A stretch of DNA of 64,000 nucleotides. Origin: Lotus japonicus. Taxonomy: Eukaryota; Streptophyta; Magnoliopsida; Fabales; Fabaceae. A program made the position numbers and the translations under genes. How positions within the stretch are numbered: the stretch's first letter is position 1; each line of letters begins with the position of its first letter. The stretch covers positions 21,866,369-21,930,368 of the forward strand of contig NC_080044.1 of the NCBI RefSeq assembly GCF_012489685.1, given 5' to 3'. Below the pieces are notes generated by a model, which was not told where the DNA came from, did not search any database, and saw only the letters and a list, made by a program, of their open reading frames with translations. Shown here one piece after another: positions 32,572-44,319 of this stretch.

Positions 32572-33808
32572 GGTGCCCACTAGGGTGGGTAACTTTTTTT
32601 TTTGTTCCATCGGTGCCCCATGGTTTACAACCATTAGATCTGAGAATTTCGGAATATTCTTTAATTGGATGGTTAGGATTGGTTGGATTGTAAAAGGGCA
32701 AAAACATAAATTGACAACCCCTCTATCTCTAACACCTTCTTCTTCCAGCTCGGACATATTTTCGTCTCGTCCATACCCACTGTCCTGTAATGGTCTTCTT
32801 GTTTGCTAATTTGCTACGGATAAAACCTGCTCTTGACATTTTCTCTTTCAAAAACACTACAAAAGATTCTATTTTTCAAAAAAAAAACCAAATAGACCAT
32901 CCCGCAATCCTTCTCAAATTCAGAATTCCTTGTTCCTAATATGCTTATCAGTTTTAGGAGTGTTCCCTTCTCCAAAATTTCATATATTCTGAAATTGGGA
33001 AAAAGAGATGTGGACTATCGAGCCAGAAAGTGGGCTTGCATGCTTGCACGCAACGACCTCTGTAGCCTACTCATCAGTCTCAAACTGAACAAGAGGCTGA
33101 TAAGACAAGAGAGAAGAAAGATTGAATCTTTTATAGTTGAAACCCACAAAAAATAATTACCAAGAAAGTTGGATCTCAAACTCAGAAACAAGAATAAGAG
33201 AGAAGCTAGATTGAATGTTTTTTAGTTGAAATCCAGAAAAAATAGAGACATGACAGACATTGATTTGTGCTAGAAAAAAAAAAGATGGAAGAAAAAAATA
33301 ATCAGAAGAGAAGATGGAAAGACATATCAGTGTGAACTTTTCGATGGAACCCAAACGCAGATCTGTTAAACACTTTTCTTGAAATCTACTATTTTTTTTG
33401 AAATCTGCTTCTTACCCAAGTACAGCCAAAGAGAAAAACAGAAAAAAAAAAAAAAAAAACAAGGAGAAAAAGGGATTAGGCTACAGAGAAAGCCAAGAAA
33501 AGAGAAAAAGGAGGGTAAAAAGCTAAACCAACAGTAATAAGAAAACCCAACAACACTTAAGTCTACAATCCTCACTAGGCTCCTGGAGCAGCACGCATAT
33601 ACCATGAAGTAAAGTTGTCTTGGACTCATGGTTTATTGTTTTTACATTCATGTACTATTCCGATGAAGAAGGACATGCGCAAGGAGGGTGAGGAAAGTGG
33701 GAAGAAGGAGAAAAGTGGGTAAAGTCTGAAGTACCCTTGATGAAAAGTCCAATATACCCTTGGTGCACGGGTGGACCAAAAATAAAAAGGTACACCCTAG
33801 TGGGCACC
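32572..33808. mobile_element. non-autonomous TIR DNA transposon inside an AAT microsatellite
   Basis: Perfect 16-bp terminal inverted repeats GGTGCCCACTAGGGTG (32572-32587) and its complement (33793-33808). Imperfect similarity continues about 35 bp inward (GTA..C, T-run, TGGTCCA). Both sides are flanked by ATAATAATA, compatible with a 9-bp TSD but uninformative in a microsatellite. No transposase ORF in 1237 bp. A Mutator-like origin is possible; superfamily unresolved. Confidence 0.72.
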
Positions 33809-33949
33809 ATAATAATAATAATAATAATAATAATAATATTCACACATCAATTTAGTAGGAGAAAAATGGGATGTTACATACATTAGTGATGAAGAACAAG
33901 ATGTACGAAAAGATTGTTGACTAACCAAAAACACGTTGATCTTTCAAAA

Positions 33950-34100
33950 TTTTGGGAGTACAGATTTTTGTATACGCAATGTTAGTTGTTAATTGTTAGT
34001 AAATTAGTTCTTTCACCAGGGTTTTGACCCTGGCCTTTCACTCTTCAATACCATTCATTTTCCTTAGCTCACCAAATGAGCTACCAATCCCCCCTTCGGG
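33950..34100 (-). mobile_element. tRNA-derived SINE-like segment
   Basis: On the minus strand, TAGCTCATTTGGT (34071-34083) fits a pol III A box and GGTCAAAACCC (34019-34029) a B box, about 40 bp apart. The intervening sequence and the sequence after the B box are not tRNA-like, so a SINE head fits better than a tRNA gene. The 3' limit is not resolved; the left coordinate is approximate. Confidence 0.45.
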
Positions 34101-34113
34101 AGTAAAGATACAA

Positions 34114-36102
34114 TCTATATATATGTAAAGCACACTTGTGTTTTTTGCATGCAATAAATGCATTAAATCATAAAACCTCACATACTTTTATATTAAATAC
34201 ATTAAAAAATAAATAAATAAATAAATTAAAAACTGAAAAAATTTGTATTATAAAAAACTATTCAACTACTTATATTAAATAACAACATTCATAGACTTAA
34301 AATTGACTTGAGCTTTGCATTTAACAAATTTAAAAAATCAAATTTAAAAAAAACTATATTAATAATTAATTTAGATAAAATACTTTTAAAATAAAAAAAT
34401 TCTATATATATATACATATCTATCTATCTATATACATATGTAAAGCAGACTTAAAAAAATAACATTAAACACATAAAAAATAGTAAATTTATTTTGAATT
34501 AAAAACATTAAATAAAAAAATTGAAAACTAAAATAAAAACTACATCAACTTTATTATTCATTATATTAATTATTAATTGTTAAACTTTTCAATTTCTCAC
34601 ATTTAAAAGTAAATATTAATATTTAAAACTTTTCAATTTCTCTTATTTAAACTGAAATATTTTAATTATCCATTAAATCATACAATCTCACATAATTTTA
34701 TATTAAATACATTAAAAAATAAATAATTTAATAAATTAAAAACTGAAAAAAAATTGTATTATAAAAAACTATTCAACTACTTATATTAAATAACAACATT
34801 CATAGACTTAAAATTGACTTGAGCTTTGCATTTAACAAATTTAAAAAATAAAAATTAAAAACAAAATAATATTATTAATAATTAATTAAATAAAATACTT
34901 TTAAAATAAAAAAATTTATATATATATATATCTAACTATATACATATGTAAAGCATACTTGAAAAAATCACATTAAACACAAAAAATAGTAAATTTATTT
35001 TGAATTAAAAACAGTAAATAAAAAAATTGAAAACCAAAATAAAAAATACATCAACTTTATTATTCATTATATTAATTATTAATTGTTAAACTTTTCAAAT
35101 TCTCACATTTAAAAGTAAATATTAAAATTTAAAACTTTTCAATTTCTCTTATTTAAAATGAAATATTTAAATTATTTAAATTTTAATTATTCATTACAAC
35201 TTGAGGTGAATTTTTAAAAAATAATAATAATTGAAATTGACTACCTTACATTAATGACAATAATAGATTGTTAATAATAATTTGTTTATATTATTTACAT
35301 TATTGTTAATAATAATTATAAATCTTATTAGTTACTAATCAAAAGTTGAGAAATTTTAAAAAAATAAAAAATAAAACTTATTACTATTTATTACTTATAA
35401 AAAAATATTTATTAATAATTAATGTCGAAAAAATGGTTGAAAATTAAAAAAAATGTCCCTATAAGATATTATTATTACTATATCGAATGTGTATATTATT
35501 TTTAAAAAAAATTAAATATGATTTTTGATCTATTATATAGAAGTAAAAATAACTTGATGAAGCATAATAGAGAAAAATAATTATAACAAAAGTTGAATAA
35601 ATTTAAATTTACTAAATAATATTTTACGATACTAGAATTATAACTTATTATAATTTTTAAGTTAAAATTATTTCAAGTTCAAAAATAAGTTAAAATTATT
35701 TTATTGTTGATAAAAAAGTATAAAAAAATATGTTATTATAACTTATATTAAAACCTTATTACTTGATTTAAAATATTTTAAATTCACTTAAGGATTTTTC
35801 AAATTATTAAATTGGTTTTAAAAAATTAGTTATGATTGAAAAATAGAATAACATATGGGGACAATAATTGAGTATCAATGTTTACAACCGGATATATGAT
35901 TAATCAGCACATCTGTAATTGAAACCACAATAATAGACCTAAAAATAGAGAACCCAAATCAATAAAATATATTACAACCAAAGTTTTTAAAATTAATTTA
36001 ATACTAATACAAAAGAAATTTAATTACACTGTAATAATTTTTATACTATATTAAAAAAATAGTGTAAATAAACCCGTGCAACGCACGGGTATTATTTCTA
36101 GT
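34114..36102 (+). mobile_element. non-autonomous Helitron
   Basis: 5' end TCTATATATATGTAAAGC preceded by A. The 3' end has hairpin ACCCGTGCAACGCACGGGT (36072-36090, 8-bp stem), 7 bases, then CTAGT (36098-36102). These are standard plant Helitron termini. The base after CTAGT is A rather than the usual T. No Rep/helicase coding; the interior is very AT-rich with an internal duplication. Confidence 0.82.
34161..35190. repeat. about 510-bp tandem duplication inside the Helitron
   Basis: The unit starting CATTAAATCATA at 34161 recurs at 34671 with clear similarity throughout (ACTATTCAACTACTTATATT, TTGACTTGAGCTTTGCATTT, a TATATATA run and ACATATGTAAAGCA in each). Each unit also contains a Helitron 5'-end-like TATATATA..TGTAAAGCA segment (near 34410-34450 and 34920-34960). 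Confidence 0.85.
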
Positions 36103-36673
36103 AGTAAAGTAAAGAGAAATATATTCCCTCACCGTTGTTTTTACAATGCCCTTCTACTACCACACCATCCCTTCAGAAACATTAAAATGCAATAAACCCC
36201 CTGAAACCTAATGAACTTGTGAAGAAGAAACAAATGTTATGAATTAAATATGAGCTAAAAATGGAGACCAAAGGAAAATCCGGAATATTTTCCTAAAATC
36301 TTAATAAGAAACAACTGCAATACAAAACGCCATAGTAGAAGTTCGCGTGGAGGGAGTCCCTATGTCAATGATGAAACTTTTCAGAAAATAGTGAATATTG
36401 CAAGAAAAATTAATTAATTGTGCCCAAAACTAAATGCAAAAGTATGCAAGAAGCAATGAAAACCTAATGAACAGGGTTTTTAAAAATCAAACACAATGAC
36501 AAAAAAATGAACACAAATAATAGAATGTTTAAGCAATGATCAAAACACGGCTTCAAAAATCAAACTCAGAATGTCATCAAAAGGAAAACCAAACTACGAA
36601 ATGCGAGATTAAGGAAACAAAGACATCATAGCGGTCACCCAAACAATGCAATTTCCATAAAAGGCACAGTTAG
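36103..36673. other. unassigned A-rich sequence
   Basis: 571 bp between Helitron and E4, without an ORF, element termini or a recognised motif. Ends with the GTTAG target copy of E4 (36669-36673). Confidence 0.4.
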
Positions 36674-37691
36674 TCTAAGACCCGGATAATTTATGCGATT
36701 AATCAAGTAGTTCTTTATTAGTTAAATAACGATAAGCGTTATTAAGCTTAAGTTAATGTATTTATTGTGCCTTCTGTGTTTATATAAAATTTATTGTATA
36801 ATTAACATTGATATTATTATTTTCCTACTTGAATTGAAATAAAAGAAAATTTAAAATTTAGTTAAAAGAAAAAAAAAGAAAAAAACGAAAGAAAGTAAGT
36901 CACGTAAGTGACTTAAATGGAAAAAAAAACCGATAAAGAAAAAAGTAACGAATTGAAGAAAATGTTTATGTGATTTGTATATGTGTATATATAACTTGTT
37001 AATACCTTGTTTCTTGATCACTTAAATTTGCTCAAAGTAATCTTAAATTATATCATAGAGTTCCTAATCATTTTTAGCATTATGTTTCATCTTCCTAATA
37101 TTTTTTTCTTTAGCTCTATGAGTTAAATCCTACACTACTAAAATCATCTCATACCACAAATATATTATATAACTTCAGCTTTTTCATTTCCCTTGCGTGG
37201 CAGAGAACCACGTCCACTAAGTGTCCTAGAGCATGACTCTTCAATTCAAATGATGAATCATCTACCTATTCAAGCATGACACACACCCTACCATGACTCA
37301 TAACTTGACAGCACTTGCTTCTTGCATGTTAACAACTCCTAGTTGTTGCATGTTGCTCCACGTCAAGCTTACTAGCTTTCTGCATGACCCGCAAGTTGTT
37401 TGATCCACTACCCATGAATTCTTCTTTCTTAAGGATTCATGTCTATAAATAGGCAGCAATGTAAGTAGCTTAGCAAAAAAAAAAAAAAACACACACACAC
37501 AAAGATATATTCACATATATTACTCACAATAACACTAGTTTTGTGTGAGTTAGTTTTTGGTGAAAATTCTTGAGTTTTGCGGAGCGGAAGTTAGAATCTA
37601 GAAGCATTGCATTTACGAAAGCGATTAATTTTTTAGATCTGAAAGATCACGAGGTTCGTAACTTCTATGCACTACTCACGAAGGTAAGGAT
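36674..37691 (+). repeat. E4 5' LTR, left part
   Basis: Aligns with 54436 onward. Its second base is mutated (TCTAAGACCC for TGTAAGACCC). A TATAAATA motif lies at 37444-37451, altered to TATAACTA in the 3' LTR. Ends where E5 begins, at AAGGTAAGGAT. Confidence 0.92.
37584..37691 (+). repeat. 108-bp target duplication, left copy
   Basis: Runs from GCGGAAGTTAGAATC to GGTAAGGAT and recurs at 49772-49879 on the other side of E5. The 3' LTR of E4 has a single, slightly diverged copy (about 55352-55457), so the duplication arose with or after the E5 insertion. Confidence 0.93.
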
Positions 37692-38902
37692 TGTAAGATC
37701 AAGTTTTGATCTAGTAGTACAACTCTATGTTTTGATGATTACAAGTTAACCTTTTGATATGAACAATTGTGGTACTCTAACGTGTTTTTCTGAGTGTGCT
37801 ATTTACAGGCTCTGACTTCAACTCAATCTCACACAAATCAGAAGCACTGTGTATAAAGGGTAACCCAAGCAACGCTTTCGCATTCACCATGTTCAGTATG
37901 AACAGTGGAAAAGCTTCAGAAGTTCTGAAGCTATACAAACTCTGATGTGGACTCAGTCGCTAGAAGCTCTGAAGATCCAGAAGTTCTGATAACCAAGAAA
38001 CACTGAAGGTTCAGATGTTCTGATGGTGTAGAAGACTCTGAAGATCCAGAAGCTGAATAGTGGAAACTCTGAAGTCCAGAAGCAAGAAACTCTGAAGGCC
38101 ATGTTCTTCCCTCTGAGTTCAGAATCAGAAGATACAATGGTCAGAGGATCTGTGCTTTCCCTCTGACTCTGATCAACCGGCTTCACAAGTTCCAATATGA
38201 AGTATTCCCCTGATTAGAAGTCTCCTAGGTTAAAAGGTCAAGTCGCTATCCAAGTACAAAAGCAAGTGTACCTTCCTGACGACCTACCTAACGTTCTCAG
38301 CCACAGCAGAAGCTGGATTTTCCAGAACTGCCCTCCAACGGTAGCATTTCCCATGCAACGCTCAACCCTAATCCTTGGAGTATATATAGAGGCTGAAGAT
38401 TGAAAGAAGCGGCTAGAGGAAGCAATACACACGCGCAAGACATATTCAAAAATATTCTAAGCTTTCTTTCATCTGAAATTCATTGAGTTTACAATTAGCT
38501 TTTTAGAAGCAAATCTCTTGTAAACAATTCTTTGATAAACAGTTTGTTTAGTTCCTTTAGGAGATCAAGGTTGATCGGATCCTAGAGAAGACTAAGAGAG
38601 TGAATCTTAGTGTGAGCTAAGTCAGTGTAATTGTTAGTCACTTGTAGGTTTCAAGTGCAGTTGTAACTCTTACCTGATTAGTGGATTGCCTTCATTCTAA
38701 GAAGGAAGAAATCACCTTAACGGGTGGACTGGAGTAGCTTGAGTGATTTATCAAGTGAACCAGGATAAAATCCTTGTGTGCTTTTCTATCTCTTATCTTT
38801 AGCACTTAAGTTCTCGAAAGATTTGCCAAAATCTTTAAGGTGGAAGTTTTGTACTGAAAACGTTATTCAAACCCCCCCTTTCTACCGTTTTTCATACCTT
38901 CA
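37692..38902 (+). repeat. E5 5' LTR
   Basis: 1211 bp, TGTAAGATC...ATACCTTCA. TATA motif TATATATA at about 38391-38398. Confidence 0.96.
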
Positions 38903-38904
38903 AT

Positions 38905-38916
38905 TGGTATCAGAGC
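38905..38916 (+). promoter_or_regulatory. E5 primer binding site, initiator tRNA-Met
   Basis: TGGTATCAGAGC, 2 bases after the LTR, complementary to the 3' end of initiator tRNA-Met. Confidence 0.93.
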
Positions 38917-38974
38917 GCAAGTTCTGATTACCACACCTAACAGTGTTCAGTGATCCGGGCCGGTGTGAAAAACA

Positions 38975-40885
38975 ATGGCTGCCACCACCAGTGAAACTCA
39001 AAGAGATGGTTACAATGCAAAGCCTCCTATGTTCGACGGTCAAAGGTTCGAATATTGGAAAGATAGACTGGAAAGTTTCTTTCTGGGTTTCGATGCAGAT
39101 CTCTGGGATATTATTGTGGATGGCTACGAGCGTCCAATTGATGCAGATGGCAAGAAGATCCCAAGGTCAGAGATGACTGCAGAGCAAAAGAAGCTGTACT
39201 CACAACATCACAAAGCAAGAGCAATTCTTCTAAGTGCTATTTCCTATGAAGAGTACCAGAAGATTACAGATCGTGAGTTTGCTAAAGGCATTTTTGAATC
39301 TCTGAAGATGTCTCATGAAGGAAACAAGAAAGTCAAAGAATCAAAGGCATTGTCTTTGATCCAAAAGTATGAATCCTTCATCATGGAGCCAAATGAGTCC
39401 ATTGAAGAAATGTTCTCCAGATTTCAATTGCTTGTAGCTGGCATACGACCTCTCAACAAGAGCTACACAACAAAAGATCATGTCATAAGGGTCATCAGGT
39501 GTCTTCCTGAAAGTTGGATGCCTTTGGTGACTTCAATAGAGCTCACGAGAGACGTTGAGAATATGAGTTTAGAAGAACTCATCAGCATTTTGAAATGCCA
39601 TGAGCTGAAGCGCTCAGAGATGCAAGATCTGAGGAAAAAGTCCATAGCCTTGAAATCCAAATCTGAAAAGGCTAAGGTTGAGAATTCAAAGGCTCTTCAA
39701 GCTGAAGAAGAAGAATCTGAAGAAGCATCAGAAGATTCTGATGAAGATGAGCTGACTCTGATCTCCAAGAGACTCAACCGCATCTGGAAGCACAGGCAGA
39801 GCAAGTTCAAAGGCTCTGGAAAGGCAAAAGGAAAGTATGAGTCCTCAGGCCAGAAGAAGTCTTCAATCAAGGAAGTCACATGTTTTGAGTGCAAAGAATC
39901 TGGGCACTACAAAAGTGATTGTCCAAAGTTGAAGAAAGACAAGAAGCCAAAGAAGCACTTCAAGACCAAGAAGAGTCTGATGGTGACATTCGATGAATCA
40001 GAGTCAGAGGATGTTGACTCTGATGGTGAAGTCCAAGGACTCATGGCCATTGTCAAAGACAAAGGATCAGAGTCAAAGGAAGCTGTTGACTCTGACTCAG
40101 AATCAGAAGGAGATCCTAACTCAGACGATGAAAATGAGGTATTTGCTTCTTTCTCTACCTCTGAACTGAAACATGCTTTGTCTGATATCATGGATAAGTA
40201 TAACTCTTTATTTTCTAAGCATAAAAAGTTGAAAAAGAACTTATCTGCTGTCTCCAAGACTCCTTCTGAACATGAGAAAATTATTTCAGATTTGAAAAAT
40301 GAAAATCATGCTTTGGTAAATTCTAACTCTGTGCTTAAGAACCAGATTGCTAAGTTAGAAGAAATTGTTGCCTGTGATGCCTCTGATTGTAGGAATGAAT
40401 CTAAGTATGAAAAGTCTTTTCAAAGATTCCTAGCTAAAAGCGTGGATAGAAGCTTAATGGCTTCAATGATCTATGGCGTAAGCAGAAATGGAATGCATGG
40501 CATTGGCTATTCTAAACCAATTAGAAATGAGCCTTCCGTGTCTAAAGCTAAATCCTTGTATGAATGCTTTGTTCCCTCTGGTACCATATTGCCTGATCCT
40601 GTACCTGCTAAAGTTGCTAAACATCCTCTTAAAAAGGGATCTTTCTCTATGACTAAATATCATGCAAATATTCCTTTAAAATATTATGTTGAGACACCCA
40701 AGGTGATCAGAACCTCTGGGGTAACTAACAAAAGAGGACCCAGAAAGTGGGTACCTAAGGACAAGATTATCTATGTTGCAGATATCCTTGATAGCTCCAC
40801 TGAAACACCAATCATGGTATCTGGACAGTGGATGCTCGCGTCACATGACGGGAGAAAAGCGTATGTTCCGAGAGCTGAAACTTAA
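38975..40885 (+). CDS. gag: E5 Gag with C-terminal extension (636 aa)
   Basis: Complete ORF, same length and layout as E2 Gag: copia-type Gag domain, CCHC knuckle [14 protein letters not shown], acidic linker, then a 248-residue tail encoded in the intron candidate and the pol overlap, ending VPRAET. The start lies 59 bases after the PBS at the first ATG in good context. Differences from E2 are scattered substitutions. Confidence 0.92.
   Translation: MAATTSETQRDGYNAKPPMFDGQRFEYWKDRLESFFLGFDADLWDIIVDGYERPIDADGKKIPRSEMTAEQKKLYSQHHKARAILLSAISYEEYQKITDREFAKGIFESLKMSHEGNKKVKESKALSLIQKYESFIMEPNESIEEMFSRFQLLVAGIRPLNKSYTTKDHVIRVIRCLPESWMPLVTSIELTRDVENMSLEELISILKCHELKRSEMQDLRKKSIALKSKSEKAKVENSKALQAEEEESEEASEDSDEDELTLISKRLNRIWKHRQSKFKGSGKAKGKYESSGQKKSSIKEVTCFECKESGHYKSDCPKLKKDKKPKKHFKTKKSLMVTFDESESEDVDSDGEVQGLMAIVKDKGSESKEAVDSDSESEGDPNSDDENEVFASFSTSELKHALSDIMDKYNSLFSKHKKLKKNLSAVSKTPSEHEKIISDLKNENHALVNSNSVLKNQIAKLEEIVACDASDCRNESKYEKSFQRFLAKSVDRSLMASMIYGVSRNGMHGIGYSKPIRNEPSVSKAKSLYECFVPSGTILPDPVPAKVAKHPLKKGSFSMTKYHANIPLKYYVETPKVIRTSGVTNKRGPRKWVPKDKIIYVADILDSSTETPIMVSGQWMLASHDGRKAYVPRAET
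40139..40781 (+). other. E5 candidate intron across gag-pol junction (643 bp)
   Basis: Boundaries GAG|GTATTT...TTGCAG|ATATCC. Codon 388 of gag ends at 40138 and the pol frame resumes at 40782. 643 is 3n+1, so removal fuses gag to the +1 pol frame. E1 shows precisely this fused sequence. The candidate is U-rich and has acceptable plant splice sites. Confidence 0.72.
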
Positions 40886-43876
40886 GCCTGGAGGCGAAGT
40901 TGGCTTCGGAGGAAATGAAAAGGGTAAAATTATTGGTACTGGTACTATTTGTGTAGATAGTAGTCCATGCATTGATAATGTTTTATTGGTAGACGGCTTA
41001 ACACATAACTTATTGTCTATAAGTCAATTAGCTGACAAGGGTTATGATGTTATATTCAATCAAAAGTCCTGCCGGGCTGTAAGTCAGATCGATGGCTCTG
41101 TTCTATTTAACAGCAAGAGGAAGAACAACATCTATAAGATCAGATTATCTGAGTTGGAGGCTCAGAATGTGAAGTGCCTTCTGTCTGTTAATGAAGAGCA
41201 GTGGGTATGGCATAGACGGTTAGGGCATGCCAGTATGAGAAAGATTTCTCAGCTGAGCAAGCTAAACCTTGTCAGGGGCTTACCCAATCTGAAGTTCGCT
41301 TCAGACGCTCTTTGTGAAGCATGTCAGAAAGGCAAATTCACAAAAGTCCCTTTCAAGGCAAAGAATGTTGTCTCAACCTCAAGGCCGTTGGAACTTCTGC
41401 ATATCGACCTTTTTGGACCTGTGAAAACTGAGTCTATAGGTGGCAAGAGATATGGGATGGTTATCGTTGATGACTATAGCCGCTGGACATGGGTAAAGTT
41501 TCTAACCCGCAAGGATGAGTCTCATGCTGTGTTCTCTACCTTCATTGCTCAAGTGCAAAACGAGAAGGCTTGTAGGATTGTGCGTGTCAGAAGTGACCAT
41601 GGTGGAGAGTTTGAGAATGACAAGTTCGAGAGTCTGTTTGATTCCTATGGAATTGCACATGATTTCTCCTGTCCCAGAACTCTCAACAAAATGGTGTTGT
41701 TGAGAGGAAGAACAGAACTCTTCAGGTGATGGCTAGAACCATGCTCCAAGAAACTGGCATGGCTAAGCACTTTTGGGCAGAGGCAGTAAATACAGCATGT
41801 TACATTCAGAACAGAATCTCTGTGAGACCAATTCTGAATAAGACTCCTTATGAATTGTGGAAGAACATAAAACCCAACATTTCTTATTTTCATCCTTTTG
41901 GCTGTGTTTGTTATGTTCTCAATACTAAGGATAGATTGCATAAATTTGATGCTAAGTCTTCTAAGTGTCTATTACTTGGTTATTCTGATATATCTAAAGG
42001 TTTTAGATTTTATAATACTGATGCTAAGACTATTGAAGAATCTATTCATGTTAGATTTGATGATAAGCTTGACTCTGACCAGTCAAAGCTAGTTGAAAAG
42101 TTTGCAGATTTAAGCATTAATGTTTCTGACAAAGGCAAAGCTCCAGAGGAAGTTGAGCCAGAGGAAGATGAACCAGAGGAAGAAGCTGGTCCCTCTAACT
42201 CACAAACTCTGAAGAAGAGCAGAATCACTGCAGCTCACCCTAAGGAATTGATTCTGGGCAACAAAGATGAACCAGTCAGAACCAGATCTGCCTTCAGACC
42301 CTCTGAAGAGACCTTGCTGAGTCTGAAAGGATTGGTGTCCTTAATTGAACCCAAGTCCATAGATGAAGCTCTTCAGGACAAGGAGTGGATTCTGGCCATG
42401 GAAGAAGAATTGAATCATTTTTCCAAGAACGATGTTTGGAGCTTAGTGAAGAAGCCTGAGAATGTTCATGTTATTGGAACGAAATGGGTATTCAGAAACA
42501 AGCTAAATGAGAAAGGAGAAGTAGTCAGAAACAAGGCAAGGCTAGTTGCTCAAGGCTACAGCCAGCAGGAAGGAATAGACTACACTGAAACATTTGCTCC
42601 GGTAGCAAGACTGGAGGCAATTAGACTGTTGATCTCCTTCTCAGTAAATCACAACATAGTTCTACATCAGATGGACGTAAAGAGTGCCTTCCTAAATGGT
42701 TATATCTCAGAGGAAGTCTATGTTCATCAACCCCCAGGTTTTGAAGATGAAAAGAAACCAGACCATGTGTTTAAATTGAAGAAATCACTCTACGGTCTGA
42801 AGCAAGCTCCCAGAGCATGGTATGAGAGACTTAGCTCATTCCTTCTGGAGAATGAGTTTGTAAGGGGTAAAGTAGATGCAACTCTTTTTTGCAAGACTTA
42901 TAAAGATGATATCTTAATTGTGCAAATTTATGTTGATGATATTATATTTGGTTCTGCTAATCAATCTCTATGCAAAGAATTTTCTGAGATGATGCAGGCT
43001 GAATTTGAGATGAGTATGATGGGAGAATTAAAGTACTTTCTGGGAATACAAGTTGATCAAACACCAGAAGGAACATATATCCATCAGAGCAAGTACACTA
43101 AAGAACTTCTGAAGAAGTTCAATATGCTGGAATCTACAGTGGCCAAGACTCCAATGCATCCTACATGCATTTTGGAGAAAGAAGATAAAAGTGGTAAAGT
43201 ATGTCAGAAGCTCTATCGTGGAATGATAGGTTCACTTCTATACTTAACTGCATCTAGGCCAGACATATTATTTAGTGTTCACTTATGTGCTCGTTTCCAA
43301 TCAGATCCAAGGGAAACCCACTTAACTGCTGTTAAGAGGATCCTAAGGTATCTGAAAGGCACCACTAACCTTGGCTTGATGTATAAGAAAACATCAGAGT
43401 ATAAGCTTTCAGGTTATTGTGATGCTGATTATGCTGGAGATAGAACAGAGAGAAAATGTACTTCTGGAAATTGTCAATTTCTGGGAAGCAATCTAGTCTC
43501 ATGGGCAAGCAAGAGGCAATCAACCATTGCACTATCAACTGCAGAGGCAGAATATATCTCAGCAGCAATATGCAGCACACAGATGCTCTGGATGAAACAT
43601 CAGCTGGAGGATTATCAGATCCTTGAGAGCAATATCCCAATTTACTGTGATAACACTGCTGCAATCTCGTTGAGCAAGAATCCTATCTTGCATTCAAGGG
43701 CAAAGCACATTGAGGTAAAGTATCACTTCATTAGAGATTATGTGCAGAAGGGCGTACTTCTTCTGAAGTTTGTTGATACTGACCATCAATGGGCAGATAT
43801 CTTTACAAAGCCCTTAGCAGATGATAGATTTAATTTTATTCTGAAAAATCTAAACATGGACTTTTGTCCAGAGTGA
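40782..43876 (+). pseudogene. pol: E5 Pol with a 1-bp frameshift in integrase
   Basis: Protease (DSG), integrase, RT (YVDD) and RNase H as in E1 and E2. One C is missing near 41682 relative to E1 and E2 (AGAACTCTCAAC for AGAACTCCTCAAC). This breaks the frame just before the catalytic Glu of integrase and leads to a stop at about 41727-41729. The downstream frame is open to MDFCPE. Otherwise nearly identical to E1 and E2. Confidence 0.92.
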
Positions 43877-44319
43877 AGATGGATCAGAACCTCTGACTAT
43901 GATACTTCTTGATCAGAAGATGTCTAGTCCAGAAGGTAACTCAATCAGAGTGTGTGTGCCCACTGGTACTGACTCTGAAGCTGAGACAACAACACGTGTG
44001 TCAGAATTTCTGATGCATAATTCCTTGTGCCCGTGTGACAGTCTGTTATGATTGCGTGTAGATATGCTTATCTCCTGTGTGTGATTGTGTATTTTACTGT
44101 TACTATCTATCTTTAATTTTCAACCGTTGATCTTAAAGTGCTTTTTGAATCAACAACGGTTATTTGATAAAACCCACTATACACACACGTTCTCGTTCAC
44201 TTCCGGTTTTCACTCTCGCACTCTCTGCTTTTCAAAACCGCCTCTTTCTTGATTTCTCTCTCGATCTCTCTTCATCCTTCAAACTTCATCTTCTACCTCA
44301 AACCTTCAACCTCTTCAAA
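43877..44319 (+). promoter_or_regulatory. E5 pol/env-like spacer with C/T-rich leader
   Basis: 443 bp, the same length as in E1. The last part is strongly C/T-rich up to CTTCAAAATGG. Conserved in E1, E2 and E5; possible internal promoter or splice acceptor region. Confidence 0.45.

Noticed and set aside
34019..34083. A functional tRNA gene on the minus strand
   Set aside because: A and B boxes are present, but no complete cloverleaf or anticodon arm can be drawn; a SINE head fits better.
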